A stretch of 64,000 bases of DNA from Topomyia yanbarensis (Eukaryota; Arthropoda; Insecta; Diptera; Culicidae). Of the stretch, positions 1 through 10,544 are shown piece by piece; the first letter of the stretch is position 1; each line of letters opens with the position of its first letter. Made by a program: the position numbers and the translations under genes. The notes under the pieces were generated by a model. It saw nothing but the letters and a program-made list of their open reading frames with translations. It had not been told where the DNA came from and made no database searches. The stretch covers positions 363,188,271 to 363,252,270 of the forward strand of contig NC_080672.1 of assembly GCF_030247195.1 (NCBI RefSeq). The letters run 5' to 3'.

Positions 1-519
1 TTCTCTTTCTAGAGTTTTTCTAGTCTATCGGCAAGTTTCGAGAAAACCATTCAAGAAAATTTAGCAGCGTTGCCAATATTGAAGATGTATTAAAAAAATT
101 GCGGCTTACTTCGGACCCTATGATCTTGTTGAAAAATAGGTCAAATAATGTTCCAGATTTCTAGATCTTCCGGATGCTACCCGGATCTTGATTACTATTG
201 ACGGAAAAAAATTATTTAAAAAGTTATAACGAAAAAACTGATTTTATTAGGGATACCCTATCACACAACATTTTAATAGCTGTAAAATTAAAACCATTAA
301 AGTTACAAATATGACGTCCTTAGCAAAGTTGCTTGAAAAAGGTTGTACTACAATTTTGCGGAACACTTCATTGTTCTATCTCTTCTTATTATATAATTTT
401 CAGATCGTACAAACAATAAGAACCACCCTAATAGCACCCATCTCTAAAGATGCCCCAATTGACACATATTATTTGTTCCGAAGGCGTGAAATCTCTAGAA
501 CCAGTAGTTTAGTCACAAA
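1..519. other. AT-rich stretch, nothing recognised
   Basis: Low-GC sequence with short runs of A and T. An open frame at 311-664 (117 codons) has no family motif I recognise, its composition does not stand out from its surroundings, and its last part runs into a dispersed repeat. I see no promoter, RNA gene or bounded repeat here. Confidence 0.4.
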
Positions 520-1010
520 TGTTTTTGTCATCCTAAATTCTGGATTCGGACCACTGTGCAGTGCGAAGCGAACGATAAAAGCAGTTCATATTGTTTACCT
601 TGATTCAATACCAAAAGAAACAGTTACTTTAATTCTTGCCAAGGGGATCTGTCGAGATGAGTGACTCGCAGAAGCAAAAAGTAGTTCTCCGGATAAATGC
701 GGTTATTATTGTCTTCCGGTCAGTGTATTACAATACATAAAGTGATAATACCAGAGAACATTTGTGCATATCAAGAACAATCTAATACGTGCCTGTGTAA
801 AGATGGCACATTACGAACTACTCCACTAAGAAACCGTTAAGGAAAGCGTATCTACGGATATAAAATCCAATCTACAGCCTCCAATACTATTGTGCAGTTG
901 TTCAAGTTGCATTGACAAAAGCTGCATCAAGTACCTCAAAATCAACAAACATCGCAAACTTGAAAAGGCATTTTCTGTACCTCTTCTCATTGTCAAACAG
1001 GGACTAACTA
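520..1010 (+). repeat. Decayed dispersed repeat, copy 1 (partner at 35.15-35.9 kb)
   Basis: Several blocks match the region 35150-35880 in the same order and orientation: a GAGTGACTCGCAGAAGCA block near 658, a CGGCACATTACGAA-like block near 805, and CAAGTACCTCAAAATCAACA near 930. Between blocks the two copies have drifted and carry indels. Short frames starting MSDSQKQ (here) and MSESQKQ (35 kb) suggest the ancestor was coding, but stops and frame changes interrupt both. The 35 kb copy runs toward a hairpin that elsewhere follows LINE ORF1 sequence, so an ORF1-bearing retroelement is possible. I cannot name the family. Confidence 0.5.
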
Positions 1011-1628
1011 AAATTCAGATAAAATTTGACTTCGCAGCATTCGTGCGTTTTGAACCAAGACACGCGATAAAGAGCCTCTTTTTTTCGAATCACGTGGTAG
1101 AATTCACATGTACACCTGGGAGCCACACAGAAGAGAGTGAACAGGTATACTATAAAAGAGAAGAGCGGAGCTTCGTATGGAAAGTGCAAAGAGCGATTTT
1201 ATTATTCTCTTTATTTGTTCTGAGGTGCATGCCATCCCTACTCGCGACCCGTAAGGGCAATACAGCATTCACGATGGTGACACGAAAGTGCGCTATGGCA
1301 GGATATAAATTGAACTTTCAAGACGCAGTTGGTAAGGAAAAAAAATATTTCCCATACAATATACAATATTAATTCTCAAAAGGGAAAAATTGGACAAACC
1401 AATTTGCGCATTAAGGGCACAAAATCTAACTTAAATTAAGTTTGATTTTTGTGATTGAGTTCATCTCGTCAATAACTAGCATTAACTTGGAGCTAATAGT
1501 TGGCAAAGCTGTGTTATCGTGCAAGATGAGGCCAAACTCTGTCACCATTCTCCTTCGATACAAAACTCCTATCACTAACCTTCCCGCTGTACCAACCGTT
1601 TTTGCATGAACCCGAGATGTCATTTTAG

Positions 1629-1702
1629 CCCAGGGATAGCAAAAGGATTAGTGCATTGGGCAGGAGTCCCAAGGGTTGCAGTTTCCAATCCTACCTCTGG
1701 GA
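1629..1702 (+). other. Degenerate tRNA-like sequence (probable old SINE head)
   Basis: A tRNA-sized stretch has a 7-bp acceptor pairing (CCCAGGG with CTCTGGG, one G-T), an A-box-like segment (TAGCAAAAGGATTAGTGC), a perfect 5-bp anticodon stem (TTGGG/CCCAA) around a 7-nt loop, and a B-box-like GTTTCCAATCC (9 of 11 against GGTTCGAATCC). The position before the anticodon is A where functional tRNAs have U, and the T stem does not pair. I read it as a tRNA-derived retroposon head rather than a working tRNA gene. A T-rich tail follows. Confidence 0.4.
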
Positions 1703-1706
1703 TGAT

Positions 1707-3111
1707 TTTTTTCACATAATTGCTTTTGTTTAACTCACCATTTTGATATGTTTTTCCCGCTGGATATCGCTAAAAAGTCTTAAATAACGATTTACAGCAA
1801 AATGAAAAAAAAATTGCTTAATAGCTAATATGTTAAATGTCTGGTACGAAGTAGGAATTTTTCCATGATATGGGAATATGCCTGATTCCAATAACACATT
1901 AAAAAGGTAAAATAGTGGAGCAAGCTCCAATCCTAATTTCTTCATAAATGCAGGTGGAATACCAACGGATTCCAGATCCTTTCGAACTATCTAATTTATG
2001 TATGGCTTCTACAATATCCTGAATACCACGTGCAGAAAAATGATATGGCCTTGCTTCTGAATATTGGAGACTTATATATCATATCTACAAGAAGAGTCAT
2101 AAACTCGATAGTACTAACTAGCTAGGCATAACGATCCCCAATACCACCTATACGGTACTCTCTCTCAAAGTCGGTTTAGCAGACTGCGCCCGTTGGCTGA
2201 ATCTTTTGTCGGTGAATAGCACGGTGGGTTTCGAGAAGGACGAGCAACGACCAGGCCCGATGAGAGGGGGAGGCAACCAGGGCAATTGCCCTGGGGCCCC
2301 GGTCGTATTTGGGGGCTCGCGTTTTTACCCGGAAGATGGGCGAATACGTCCGTTCGTTACGTTCTTAAGGAAGTTGTCTACTTTATGTACAAGTTCAAAA
2401 ACAGAGTTTTATTGCTTAATTTGGCGGAAAACACTACAAAATATTGAGAAGCCAATTCAAAATATTTTCGAAGAAAGCAATAGCACGTCAAACAGAAATG
2501 TGGACGCAAGGACAAACGCATCCGTCCTCTTCTATGTTCGCTTCTTTGCTGGTGGTGCCGGTTGTTGGCTTGGAGACACTGGGCGTGATTGTTGTTATGA
2601 GAATATTTGTTCCTGTCAGATCCGTAGATATTGGTTTTGTAGCCGTTTGTGTGGTGTTCTGTTTATGGTTATAGTAGTTGGGCTTTTCTTAGCTGCTTTT
2701 GCACAAAGTTTTCGGCGGTGCTATGTCTTTTTGGAGAATTTGGTTGCATAACCAGTATTGTCTGATGAAACGTCCCCTTTTCGGTTGATCCGCGTAAAAT
2801 GGTTACGTATGAAAGTTGGTTTGTACGGAAGCATTCTCACCACAAGAACAACGTTAGGGACACCCGGGAAAATGCAAAGATACAGAGCTCTTATGGAAAC
2901 CACTTTCACGTATCTTGACATAAATTTTTTAATCACGTGCAAAAAAGTTTTTTAAAAAAATTAAATCGTGCAAAAAAGTTTTTGAAGAGAAATGCTATGT
3001 AGCTTTTAAAGAAAACTCTAAGCGCTAATATAGAAACTTTTTATAGTGCTTTGAGACACCGAACAATAACAAATATATGTATGCGTTCGAATAGTCACCT
3101 AAACTCGTATG
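1707..3111. other. Intergenic or intronic stretch with a GC-rich patch
   Basis: The only compositional feature is a G+C-rich patch at about 2190-2340, containing AGGGCAATTGCCCT, a self-complementary motif, next to GGGGCCCC. It sits inside an open frame (2206-2751, 181 codons) that has no domain I recognise and becomes cysteine- and phenylalanine-rich in a way typical of non-coding AT-rich DNA. I infer a fragment of an interspersed repeat but cannot define its ends. Confidence 0.35.
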
Positions 3112-3132
3112 CCTTCATGTAATATATGATGA

Positions 3133-3677
3133 GTTTGAGCTTGTGCGACCACCCCTGGCTGCTACTCCGTTATCGATCGGGACTAGCTGAAGTGGCACAG
3201 GGAATCAGTAGATAATTAATGCTTGGGAGTAGCGAAACATCTTTCAATGTGCAACTCCTGGTAATCCTAAAGTGCTTTTGATCAATACCGGCGCCGGCCA
3301 GACCCGAACGTAGATCGCGGAAGGGAAGGGAAGGAATGGTTAGTCCGGTACTTGCTTTTGCTAAAAGTCGTATATACTACTGCGCACTCCACAAGTATCA
3401 CGGGAGGAGGATATTTTTGTTAGTAAGAGTATAGAAGTTGGATATACTTCTTCTTTACCGACGCCAGAGAGGTGATTCCACTACCTGGACTAGATATCGA
3501 TCCACCAATTCCATGGATCGGGGACCAACGGCTTTTACTTCCCTTTCGAAGAAAGACGTGACCACAGATTTTTTCACCTCAGGAAAATCTCAACGACTTC
3601 GGTTGGAATTGAACCCAGGTCAACTGGAATGAGTGGCGGTCACGCTTACCACTCACCCACCGGCGCCGTCTCGAATT
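3133..3677 (-). mobile_element. tRNA-headed SINE with a 21-bp target-site duplication
   Basis: The 21-bp sequence starting CCTTCATGTAATATATGATG occurs at 3112-3132 and again at 3678-3698, flanking a 545-bp insert. Read on the minus strand the insert begins near GGCGCCGGTGGGTGAGTGG, giving an A-box-like TGGGTGAGTGGTAAGCG, then a B box GGGTTCAATTCC (minus strand, about 3607-3618). A long direct repeat with an internal RNA polymerase III promoter at the 5' end is what LINE-mobilised SINEs leave. The remaining roughly 470 bp of body is not tRNA-related. The intact TSD suggests a fairly recent insertion. The family name is unknown to me. Confidence 0.75.
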
Positions 3678-3698
3678 CCTTCATGTAATATATGATGA

Positions 3699-4689
3699 TG
3701 CAATAAACTTAAAATCAAAATGCAAATTCTGTACGATTTTTCGAAAAAATACAATTGCAAATATACCAAATCCACAATAGACATTTGCGTAATTTCAATC
3801 AAACATCTAGGTAGAGTTTGGATTGAACCAAGTATACATGCAAATCTTCCCACAGATCAGTGATCAAATGTGTAAACCAAATTGAGACGAGGTTTTCGAC
3901 TGCGGATCGAATCCCATTTCTATAAGCACTAAATCGTCAATTTAAACAGTCGGCATGTCAAACGCAAGAGGTTATCGAAAGTTATTTTTTCTTTTGCGGT
4001 GTCGACAAAGAAGGGAAGTAATTTAAAAAAACGGCTGTATGTTAACATTGCTAACAGCCATTAAGGTGCTTCTGAACCAGCTCTATTCTGGCACACTATT
4101 TCGCCTTTTCCGACACTAGTGTGCTTTATTTAACTCTGTAGAACTATGAAGCCGCAAAGAATATGTTTTGTATGCGCATATAGAACATATCTAAAGCCAT
4201 TAAATAATGCTTCGTGGTATCTTAGGTATATTCCTTAACCTTAACCTTACCACTTCCTTAATCCTTCCCATCAGGGAAATCATGAAGAACCGATTCATGG
4301 CAAGACACAAATCTCCGATCAACATGAGGAACGTACCATTTGAGCTAGACGTGACTGATTCCTAAAAACCCGCAAATTGAAAAATTCGTAGCTATGGCAA
4401 TATTACCCGATTTGGATACCACGGAATAAGAAGCTGTCGAAATTCACCTGTCTGGTACGCTTTCTGTGGATGTGGCAATATAAGTCAACCGGAGACTAAT
4501 AGAAACAACGGACTCACAAGTTTCCCATGGCTGAAGTGGTACTAACTCATACTGAACTAGAGGACTTAGGTTTAAAAGGGCCCGGCAGTAATACAAGCCA
4601 TGGGGCCCGACGCGGCTCTCGACGGCCCTGGGAACGACATGCTTACCCTATTATAAATCCTAAATAAATTCCGGGAATACAATTTGGGG
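3699..4689. other. No gene seen
   Basis: AT-rich sequence with a small G+C-rich island near 4578-4640 (GGGCCCGG and GGGGCCCGAC motifs). Nothing codes over a useful length, and I find no bounded repeat. Confidence 0.35.
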
Positions 4690-5565
4690 ATTCACCGCCT
4701 GATGTTTGGATTGCAACACGGCGTATGATTCAGTGAAACGAAACGAATCACGGCAAGTAGTACATGAGCCTGGATTTCCGGGAAAAAAACTGATTAAATT
4801 GGTTCGTATGACGCTGGATATGTCAAAATTATGTAGCAAAATAGTTGGAGAGACAGCTGATTCGTTAGTGACGCTAGATTGATCAAAGCAGGGCGTTGTA
4901 CTATCTAATCCATTGTTCAACATAGCGTTCGAAGGTGAAATGCGAAGATCTGATGTTCTAAGGAACGATGACGAGATCTCTCATGCGTGTTGGCTTCTCA
5001 AACAACATAAATATCATTGGCGTTGATCACAGAGCATTGGAAGAGGCATTTGTGCTTTTTTTACATGGTGGAGAGCGAGACAGTCCAAATCGAACGGTGT
5101 TGATCCCCAGGTGAAAATCGATGGGACACGGTACGATGGCTGGTGCAGACGAATTCTTGAAACACTAGTGTGATGTGACAACGACTACCTTAGACGTGAG
5201 ATACAAAAGTACGGTTGCGAATCGGACTTTCTTTGGTTTCCGTAGTCAATTGAAACCCCGTAATCTCCAGATGTGCACAAAACTTGTTTTATACGAATCG
5301 CTGATACTCCCTGTTGCTCTGGACGCCCATAAGGCAAGGGCGTGGAAGGAAGCAAACTATCGAATGATCCGTGTGTTTGAGGGATAAATTCTGCGTTCAA
5401 TAGTTGGTGGTACATTAGAAGAGTAGCACAGACGCGCACCAACCATTAACTGTACCAAATGTTGACATCGGATGTCTCAGGCTCAGTGGATCAAACATGT
5501 AGCACGAATGCCGGAAGAGAGACCAACTAAAGTTATGCTCAACAGAAAACCAGGAAGAAGTAAAA
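4690..5565 (+). pseudogene. RTE-like non-LTR retrotransposon reverse transcriptase, heavily decayed
   Basis: Three-frame reading recovers, in order: a motif-A remnant (NTAYDSVKRNE, from the catalytic F-x-x-A-Y-D-S motif), EPGFPGKKLIKLVRMTLD, a motif-B remnant (KQGVVLSNPLFNIAFEGEMR in place of LRQGD-LSxLLFNIALEG), then FFGFRSQLKPRNLQMCTKLV and LYESLILPVALDAH (5215-5330), and finally MSQAQWIKHVARMPEERPTK (5472-5531), which corresponds to the conserved C-terminal L-R-W-A-G-H-V-A-R-M segment. The FADD motif C is not readable. Stops and frameshifts break the frame many times. Order and motifs match the RTE-type insect pols that end in the HVxRM segment; the exact clade is an inference. Related pieces lie at 17245-18720 (minus) and 53875-54125. 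Confidence 0.75.
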
Positions 5566-5736
5566 GAAATTTAATGTTGTCAATGTCATACTCATACACC
5601 ATACTGAAAAAGGAGAATGAAAAAATAGCTTTCTCGAGGAAGAGAGGTGGACTTTGGTCATTTTTTGCAAGTGATATTTTCAAAAGTTCTGTCAAATAGA
5701 TAATCAGCTAGTAAATGGATTGGATTCGTATTTTAA

Positions 5737-6616
5737 CCGTTATGTGTCCGACGCGGTACCCGGGTACCTTTTTAAGTTTCAATTAATGAAATTCCCATGT
5801 TTTATCCATAGTTGGAAATTGAAACTTTGTGACATCTTAGAATTTCACAAAGTCAAGCTTTTGGGATAGTAATATTGTTGATATAGTAAGGGGTGGGAGT
5901 GAGGAGGGGTTCCTGAATTTTTTTACTACGTAAAATTGACCCGTACCTGGGTACCCACAAAACTCAAATGCCAATAACTAAGGTAATTTCCAACCGCTTT
6001 TGATATTTTTGGGTGTTTTGGATTCAAGAACTCATCCACTTTTGGACTCGGTGAAAGTGAATCGGGTTACTTCATTCGGCTCCCGGGAATCCGGATTTCC
6101 GGAAGCAGGTTGCAGTGCTGGGATACTATTTGTGAACTTCAATGAAATACTAGCAATATGAGTATTAAAATTCTTAGAATTACATCAGTAGGCTGTATCT
6201 CGTGGTTTTGGAACCATTTGGTGATTTGATCCCGGAACGGACATTCCGGAACATGTTCCCGTGGGGCCGTAAGTGGCCATTTCCTTCCAATTCCATTTTC
6301 GAATTGCCATATGGTCCCGTAACAATAAATAACAGACTTCCGAGACAATTTGAAGAGTTTTGATACTCATATTACTAGGACATTATGAAAAATTTACAAA
6401 TCATACCGTAGTATACTCAGGAAAATCCGCCAAGAACCAAATCCATTCATCCAGTTCAATTTTACAGAATCAAAAAGTGAACGAGTTTCTGAATCCAAAA
6501 CACCTAGAAGTGTCCAAATCGGTTAAAGGAAGCCATATTTATGAGCATTTCAATTTATGGGTACCTGGGTACCCTCGTTGGCCTGTTAAATGTGTTTTTT
6601 GTTGGACACATAACAG
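5737..6616. mobile_element. piggyBac-like MITE, 880 bp, TTAA flanks
   Basis: The left end reads TTAA (5733-5736) then CCGTTATGTGTCC. The right end reads GGACACATAACAG then TTAA (6617-6620), so the ends are inverted (CCGTTATGTGTCC against CTGTTATGTGTCC) and flanked by TTAA, the signature target of piggyBac elements. Just inside each end are KpnI-type palindromes (GGTACCCGGGTACC at about 5755 and GGGTACCTGGGTACCC at about 6559), with another at about 5944. There is no transposase frame, so it is non-autonomous. The assignment rests on the TTAA target and terminal inverted repeats; the first bases differ from the common CCCT. Confidence 0.7.
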
Positions 6617-6620
6617 TTAA

Positions 6621-7130
6621 TAACAGCAAAAAAAATTCAGGCTTTTTCAGACAATTTGACTACCTTTATGATCAATCGTAAAGTCTTCTACGAGACTTCT
6701 CGATATGTGTAGTTATGAATTTAAATACGCAGAAACAAGCGATGCCTCTCTTACTCCCGCCTCATAGGTCCCGACAAGGCAAGAACGGGCCGCATTAGCA
6801 ATTGCTGCTAATTCGATGAAAAATGTACCTCAATTACGGTAGAACCAAAGCCTTAAACTTACACTGACTCATTTCGCATTCCCATATATCGGAGTCGGAC
6901 AACCGAGACTATCCACATATGTAGGCAGTGCGACACATCCATTAGCCAAGAATGTGCTTCTTTCAGCACCGCGAGTATTTAGTGGCTTTGATTAAACACC
7001 GACCATGTTTTTTTAACGCAATCAAATTACGCAAAGCAAAACAAAACATGGCAAAAAGGTTCAAAGCTAGTGTGGATCAACTGAATCAAACTGGTTGAGT
7101 GGCAGAGTGTAGATAACGGAATTGTAAATG
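6621..7130. other. No gene seen
   Basis: AT-rich sequence without bounded repeat structure or usable reading frame that I can support. Confidence 0.3.
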
Positions 7131-7139
7131 GTTACTCAC

Positions 7140-7266
7140 CTGTCCATGGTGCGTCACCCGGAGCATTTCCGGATGACCCGCAGGAGGGCGTTCTCGTTTG
7201 CGGAATAGTTTTTAATGATTGCGGTTGTGGATCTTTTCGGTGTTTTTGTTCGGTCGATTTTCAAAC
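7140..7266 (-). other. Weak candidate exon ending at a GTGAGT donor
   Basis: On the minus strand CACCATGGACAG is followed by GTGAGTAACC (donor at 7139 downwards), preceded by a locally G+C-rich stretch. One frame is open for about 40 codons up to the donor (ending GNAPGDAPWT then a split codon). Alternatively the ATG in a good context could start a very short first coding exon. No acceptor with a convincing pyrimidine tract is visible upstream on this strand. Treat as a hint only. Confidence 0.2.
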
Positions 7267-7269
7267 AAT

Positions 7270-9589
7270 GGAACATAAAAATTGGACGTAAAAATGTCTA
7301 AGTATGACTGCAAGATTCCTTTGCCATGTGAATCAACGAACTCGTAAATTGTCGAATGCGTTACAGTACACAACTACAACTAGAATTCGAATGAAAACGT
7401 TATATACTGAGTTTTGTGAATTGGTTTCCTCGGATTCATGCTAAGAAAAACACTTTCTTGCAATAATTTGTTATACCCAATACTGCCCATGATCGCATAT
7501 TTGTCCCATTTTCTATGGGATTCCTTATCTTTATGGAACTGATTCGCGATCATAAGCAGTATAGCAAACTATTGCTAAACTATAATTATGCAAAAACTTG
7601 GACATTGACAAATGAGATGACATTCCATCTTCGGTAAATGATGATTAATCAGCGAACAGCTGTCATAACTTCAAGCCTTTATTTTTCGTTTTCTACAAAG
7701 TAGGATTCATCACTCTGAAGCAACCATTCTCCCGTCGCTTAAACACCGATTGATTCATAGGGGGCGAAATATGTTTTATGTTAATTAATTGTAGTCAGTG
7801 TACGCACGCAAAACCGAACGAAAAAAGAATGTGATTTGAATATAATTAACCAGTAACTTTTCGTGCGATAGTCCCTACATGTGTGTGTGTATGTGTACGT
7901 ACGTGTACCGATTGAGTATGGGTATAGATCAATCTAAAATCAAACGGTTTCATCCATTCGTAGTTCCTTCTACGACTGGTTAGATTGAAATCTTGGCTAT
8001 TTCGTACACATCATTTCTGAGGCGTTTGCCATTTTTGTTTTCACACATTCCACCCTGCCATATCTGGTTTATGTATGTATCACTTCATTTCAGCCAGCAT
8101 TTCTCGGTTGCCCCTGTATTGCTGCCCGCATGCCTGTCGCAGGTGTGTGAGACATTCGATCCACCGAACAGAAAACATTCAGACGAGGAACTTTCAAATC
8201 AAAGAGTCATTGTAGTAAAAAAAATTGTGTTTTCTCCCTTATTCCTCAAATAACAATGTTCAACACGAACAATTCTGTACATGTTGAACATTGTATCTTT
8301 TTTCGTGTTCTTGTACCTGCCCTAATATACAGCGCATTGGCAGTCAGCGAAATGACGATATATAATAAAAAATAGTTTCCATCTAGCTGACATGTTTTCC
8401 ATTCAATTGTCTTGCTGCTCACCTACGCAATTAAGTGGTACTATCTTTCTATCTATCTATATCCAAAGCAGTTCATTTCTGAGGAAACGGTGAAGGCACT
8501 ACAAAGACGGAAGCTCAAGTGTTTCTTAGTCTATTAAGAATTCAACTAATCTACAGATTAGTATGTTAATGTGTTAAATGGTGAATTCATTTGCGGATTC
8601 GCCAGGGTTGTATAGCAGGGATCTGGATATCTGTCATGTTGAATTTTATTTCAATGATAGTGTTCTTATTAGATTGCAATGGGTTTCTTTGCATGCGTTG
8701 CGTTGCGTTGTGACGATGATTTTGGCGGATTGCACACTGACTTCATCATGTTTGACTGCTGATTATCTAATATGAGTTGCTTAGGAAGTGGTAAGTAGGA
8801 ATTCATACCAATCCGACCCATATTAAAACCTCAACAACATGATAGCCATCATTGCCGGCTGCCCCCATCTCCATCGCTCACGGGGAAGAATAAAGGATAA
8901 AGTAGACGGGAAGTGTTGCTGCTCCACCTACTTAACGGAAGGTAGACGACTCATCAGGCTCTTCCATAGGTGTCGCGGAGTTGGTCGTTTGGAAGGGTAT
9001 AAGGTCTAGGATTCGCTCGAAGCAAGCGATGCGACCTGTAAAGCATGGTTTATTAGGTAATAGTTTAGTTAGTTTTCAAGTACACGATCACTCGAAAAAG
9101 AAAAGATCTTATTTAATTCTTGGTTCTTTTTAAACTCTGGGTAGCCGGCTACCGAGAGTATCCTGTTTTCTAAACAAAAACAATTTGAACTCCACACAGC
9201 CGACCATGGGAGTATTGATTAGGAAAGCTAATCTTATCTGCGTAATGGGCCGGATTACTATTTATTGCGACAGTATTCAAAGAAAATTCGCTAATCCTTT
9301 TCTATGATATTTTTATTGGATTGAAAATTACCTAGTGACACGTTGACTCGAAATTAGATTCATAAAGAAGACGCCACGATTTTTCAGTGCGTATTGATCC
9401 TTGATCATCGATACTATTCAAATTGAAGTCTTATTGGGGCTAGTTTCCGAACCACTATTAATTGAGAAAAAATATTAATCAAAGGTTGTATACAAACCGA
9501 ACTTGCAAAAGAAAACCAAGAAATAATTTTGAGCTGCCCAAAATAACCATTAATTATACCGAAAGATTCACTCTGCAAGACGGATACAC
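7270..9589. other. Non-coding stretch with a short TG microsatellite
   Basis: A TGTGTGTGTGTATGTG run lies near 7878. A G+C-richer block at about 8850-9010 (containing GGGGAAGAATAAAGG) has the look of an interspersed repeat but its ends are not visible. Open frames at 7993-8253 and 8578-8775 show no family motif. Confidence 0.3.
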
Positions 9590-9906
9590 TAGAAGTTTCA
9601 TGCGCGCGTCGTTTGTCCCCTTTCTCTGGCAGCATACGACCACAGATCCTAGACGATCTTCACTAATGTCGCTCCCGCTCGAAACGAAACTGAGACAGGC
9701 TCCAATCCGTCAACCTGTCGAAGTGAACGAATTGACAGCGGTTGGGGACAGAACCCGACCCAGCCCCGAGTTTAAGCAAAAACGGCTGAAGGAGGCCTGT
9801 ACCCCGGCTGGCACCGCGGGGTGGTAAGGGATAGGAGTTCTGTATCAGAGGTGAATGGCGACATAGATTGGCCTCATGTTGCACGATAATACAGCTTTGC
9901 CAACCA
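9590..9906 (+). repeat. Dispersed repeat, copy with an inverted partner at 16.0-16.3 kb
   Basis: About 300 bp matches the reverse complement of 16005-16330. Shared landmarks are GCATACGACCACRGATCC, CACTAATGYCGCTYCCG, GAACTGACAGCGGTTG-like text, GCAAAAACGGC and CAGAGGTGAATGGCG. A frame is partly kept in both copies (SLPLETK and ELTAV here, PLPFETK and ELTAV there), which suggests an old coding ancestor, but no domain is recognisable. The phrase CTGGCACCGCGGGG occurs here (9810) and at 19016, hinting at a wider family. Confidence 0.6.
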
Positions 9907-10110
9907 AGATTGCAATGGGTTTCCTTGCATGGTTAACTAAGTAAATATATTGCTGGCATGTAAAGTTTGTAAGTTGTTATGTCTTCACCACACTGAATAG
10001 CGCATATTAACCCTCGCGTGATACTTATTATAAACCCTTTTCCCGATGAACATGAAGTTGTCACATATAATTTAGTAAACATTTTCAGACAGATACTAGA
10101 TACACTGAAA

Positions 10111-10544
10111 AAAACCTGTTTTAATCCACCTAGCGGTGCAATTGTGCCTTTCTCAATCATGAACACGAGAATTTTTTAGTTGCTTATATTTATTAAAAGC
10201 TTTCAAATGTATACATTACAATTTTATTATACATGACTTGACAACTATATAGAAGAAAAGAAATCATTATTCGAGTTCTAAAATTTTGCAATAGAAAAAC
10301 CAGCCACGGTAATATTGAATTGAAAACCCTATTTTAATCCACCTAGCGGTGCAATTGTGCCTTTCTCAATCATGAATCACGAGAATGTGTGCGTTGTTTA
10401 TATTCATTAAAAGCTTTTAAATGCATATATTACATTTTATTATTATACATCACATGACAACTATATACAGGAAAATAAATCATTATTCGAGTTCTAAAAT
10501 TTTGAAAAAGAAAAAACAGCCACGGTAATATTGAACTGAAAAAA
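10111..10544 (+). repeat. A-A part of an A-A-B-B tandem block: two copies of a ~212-bp unit
   Basis: Two adjacent copies begin with TTTTAATCCACCTAGCGGTG (about 10118 and 10330) and end with CAGCCACGGTAATATTGAAYT. Copy-to-copy differences are mainly small indels. The segment GTGCAATTGTGCCTTTCTCA inside each A unit is partly the reverse complement of the end of each B unit (TTGAGAAAGGCA), so the block as a whole has an inverted-repeat relation between its outer ends. Confidence 0.75.

Noticed and set aside
1629..1702. Functional tRNA gene
   Set aside because: The residue before the anticodon is A instead of U and the T stem does not pair, so it is at best a decayed tRNA-derived sequence.
2206..2751. 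181-codon protein gene
   Set aside because: There is no recognisable domain, the start lies in a GC-rich repeat-like patch, and the rest has the residue bias of random AT-rich DNA.
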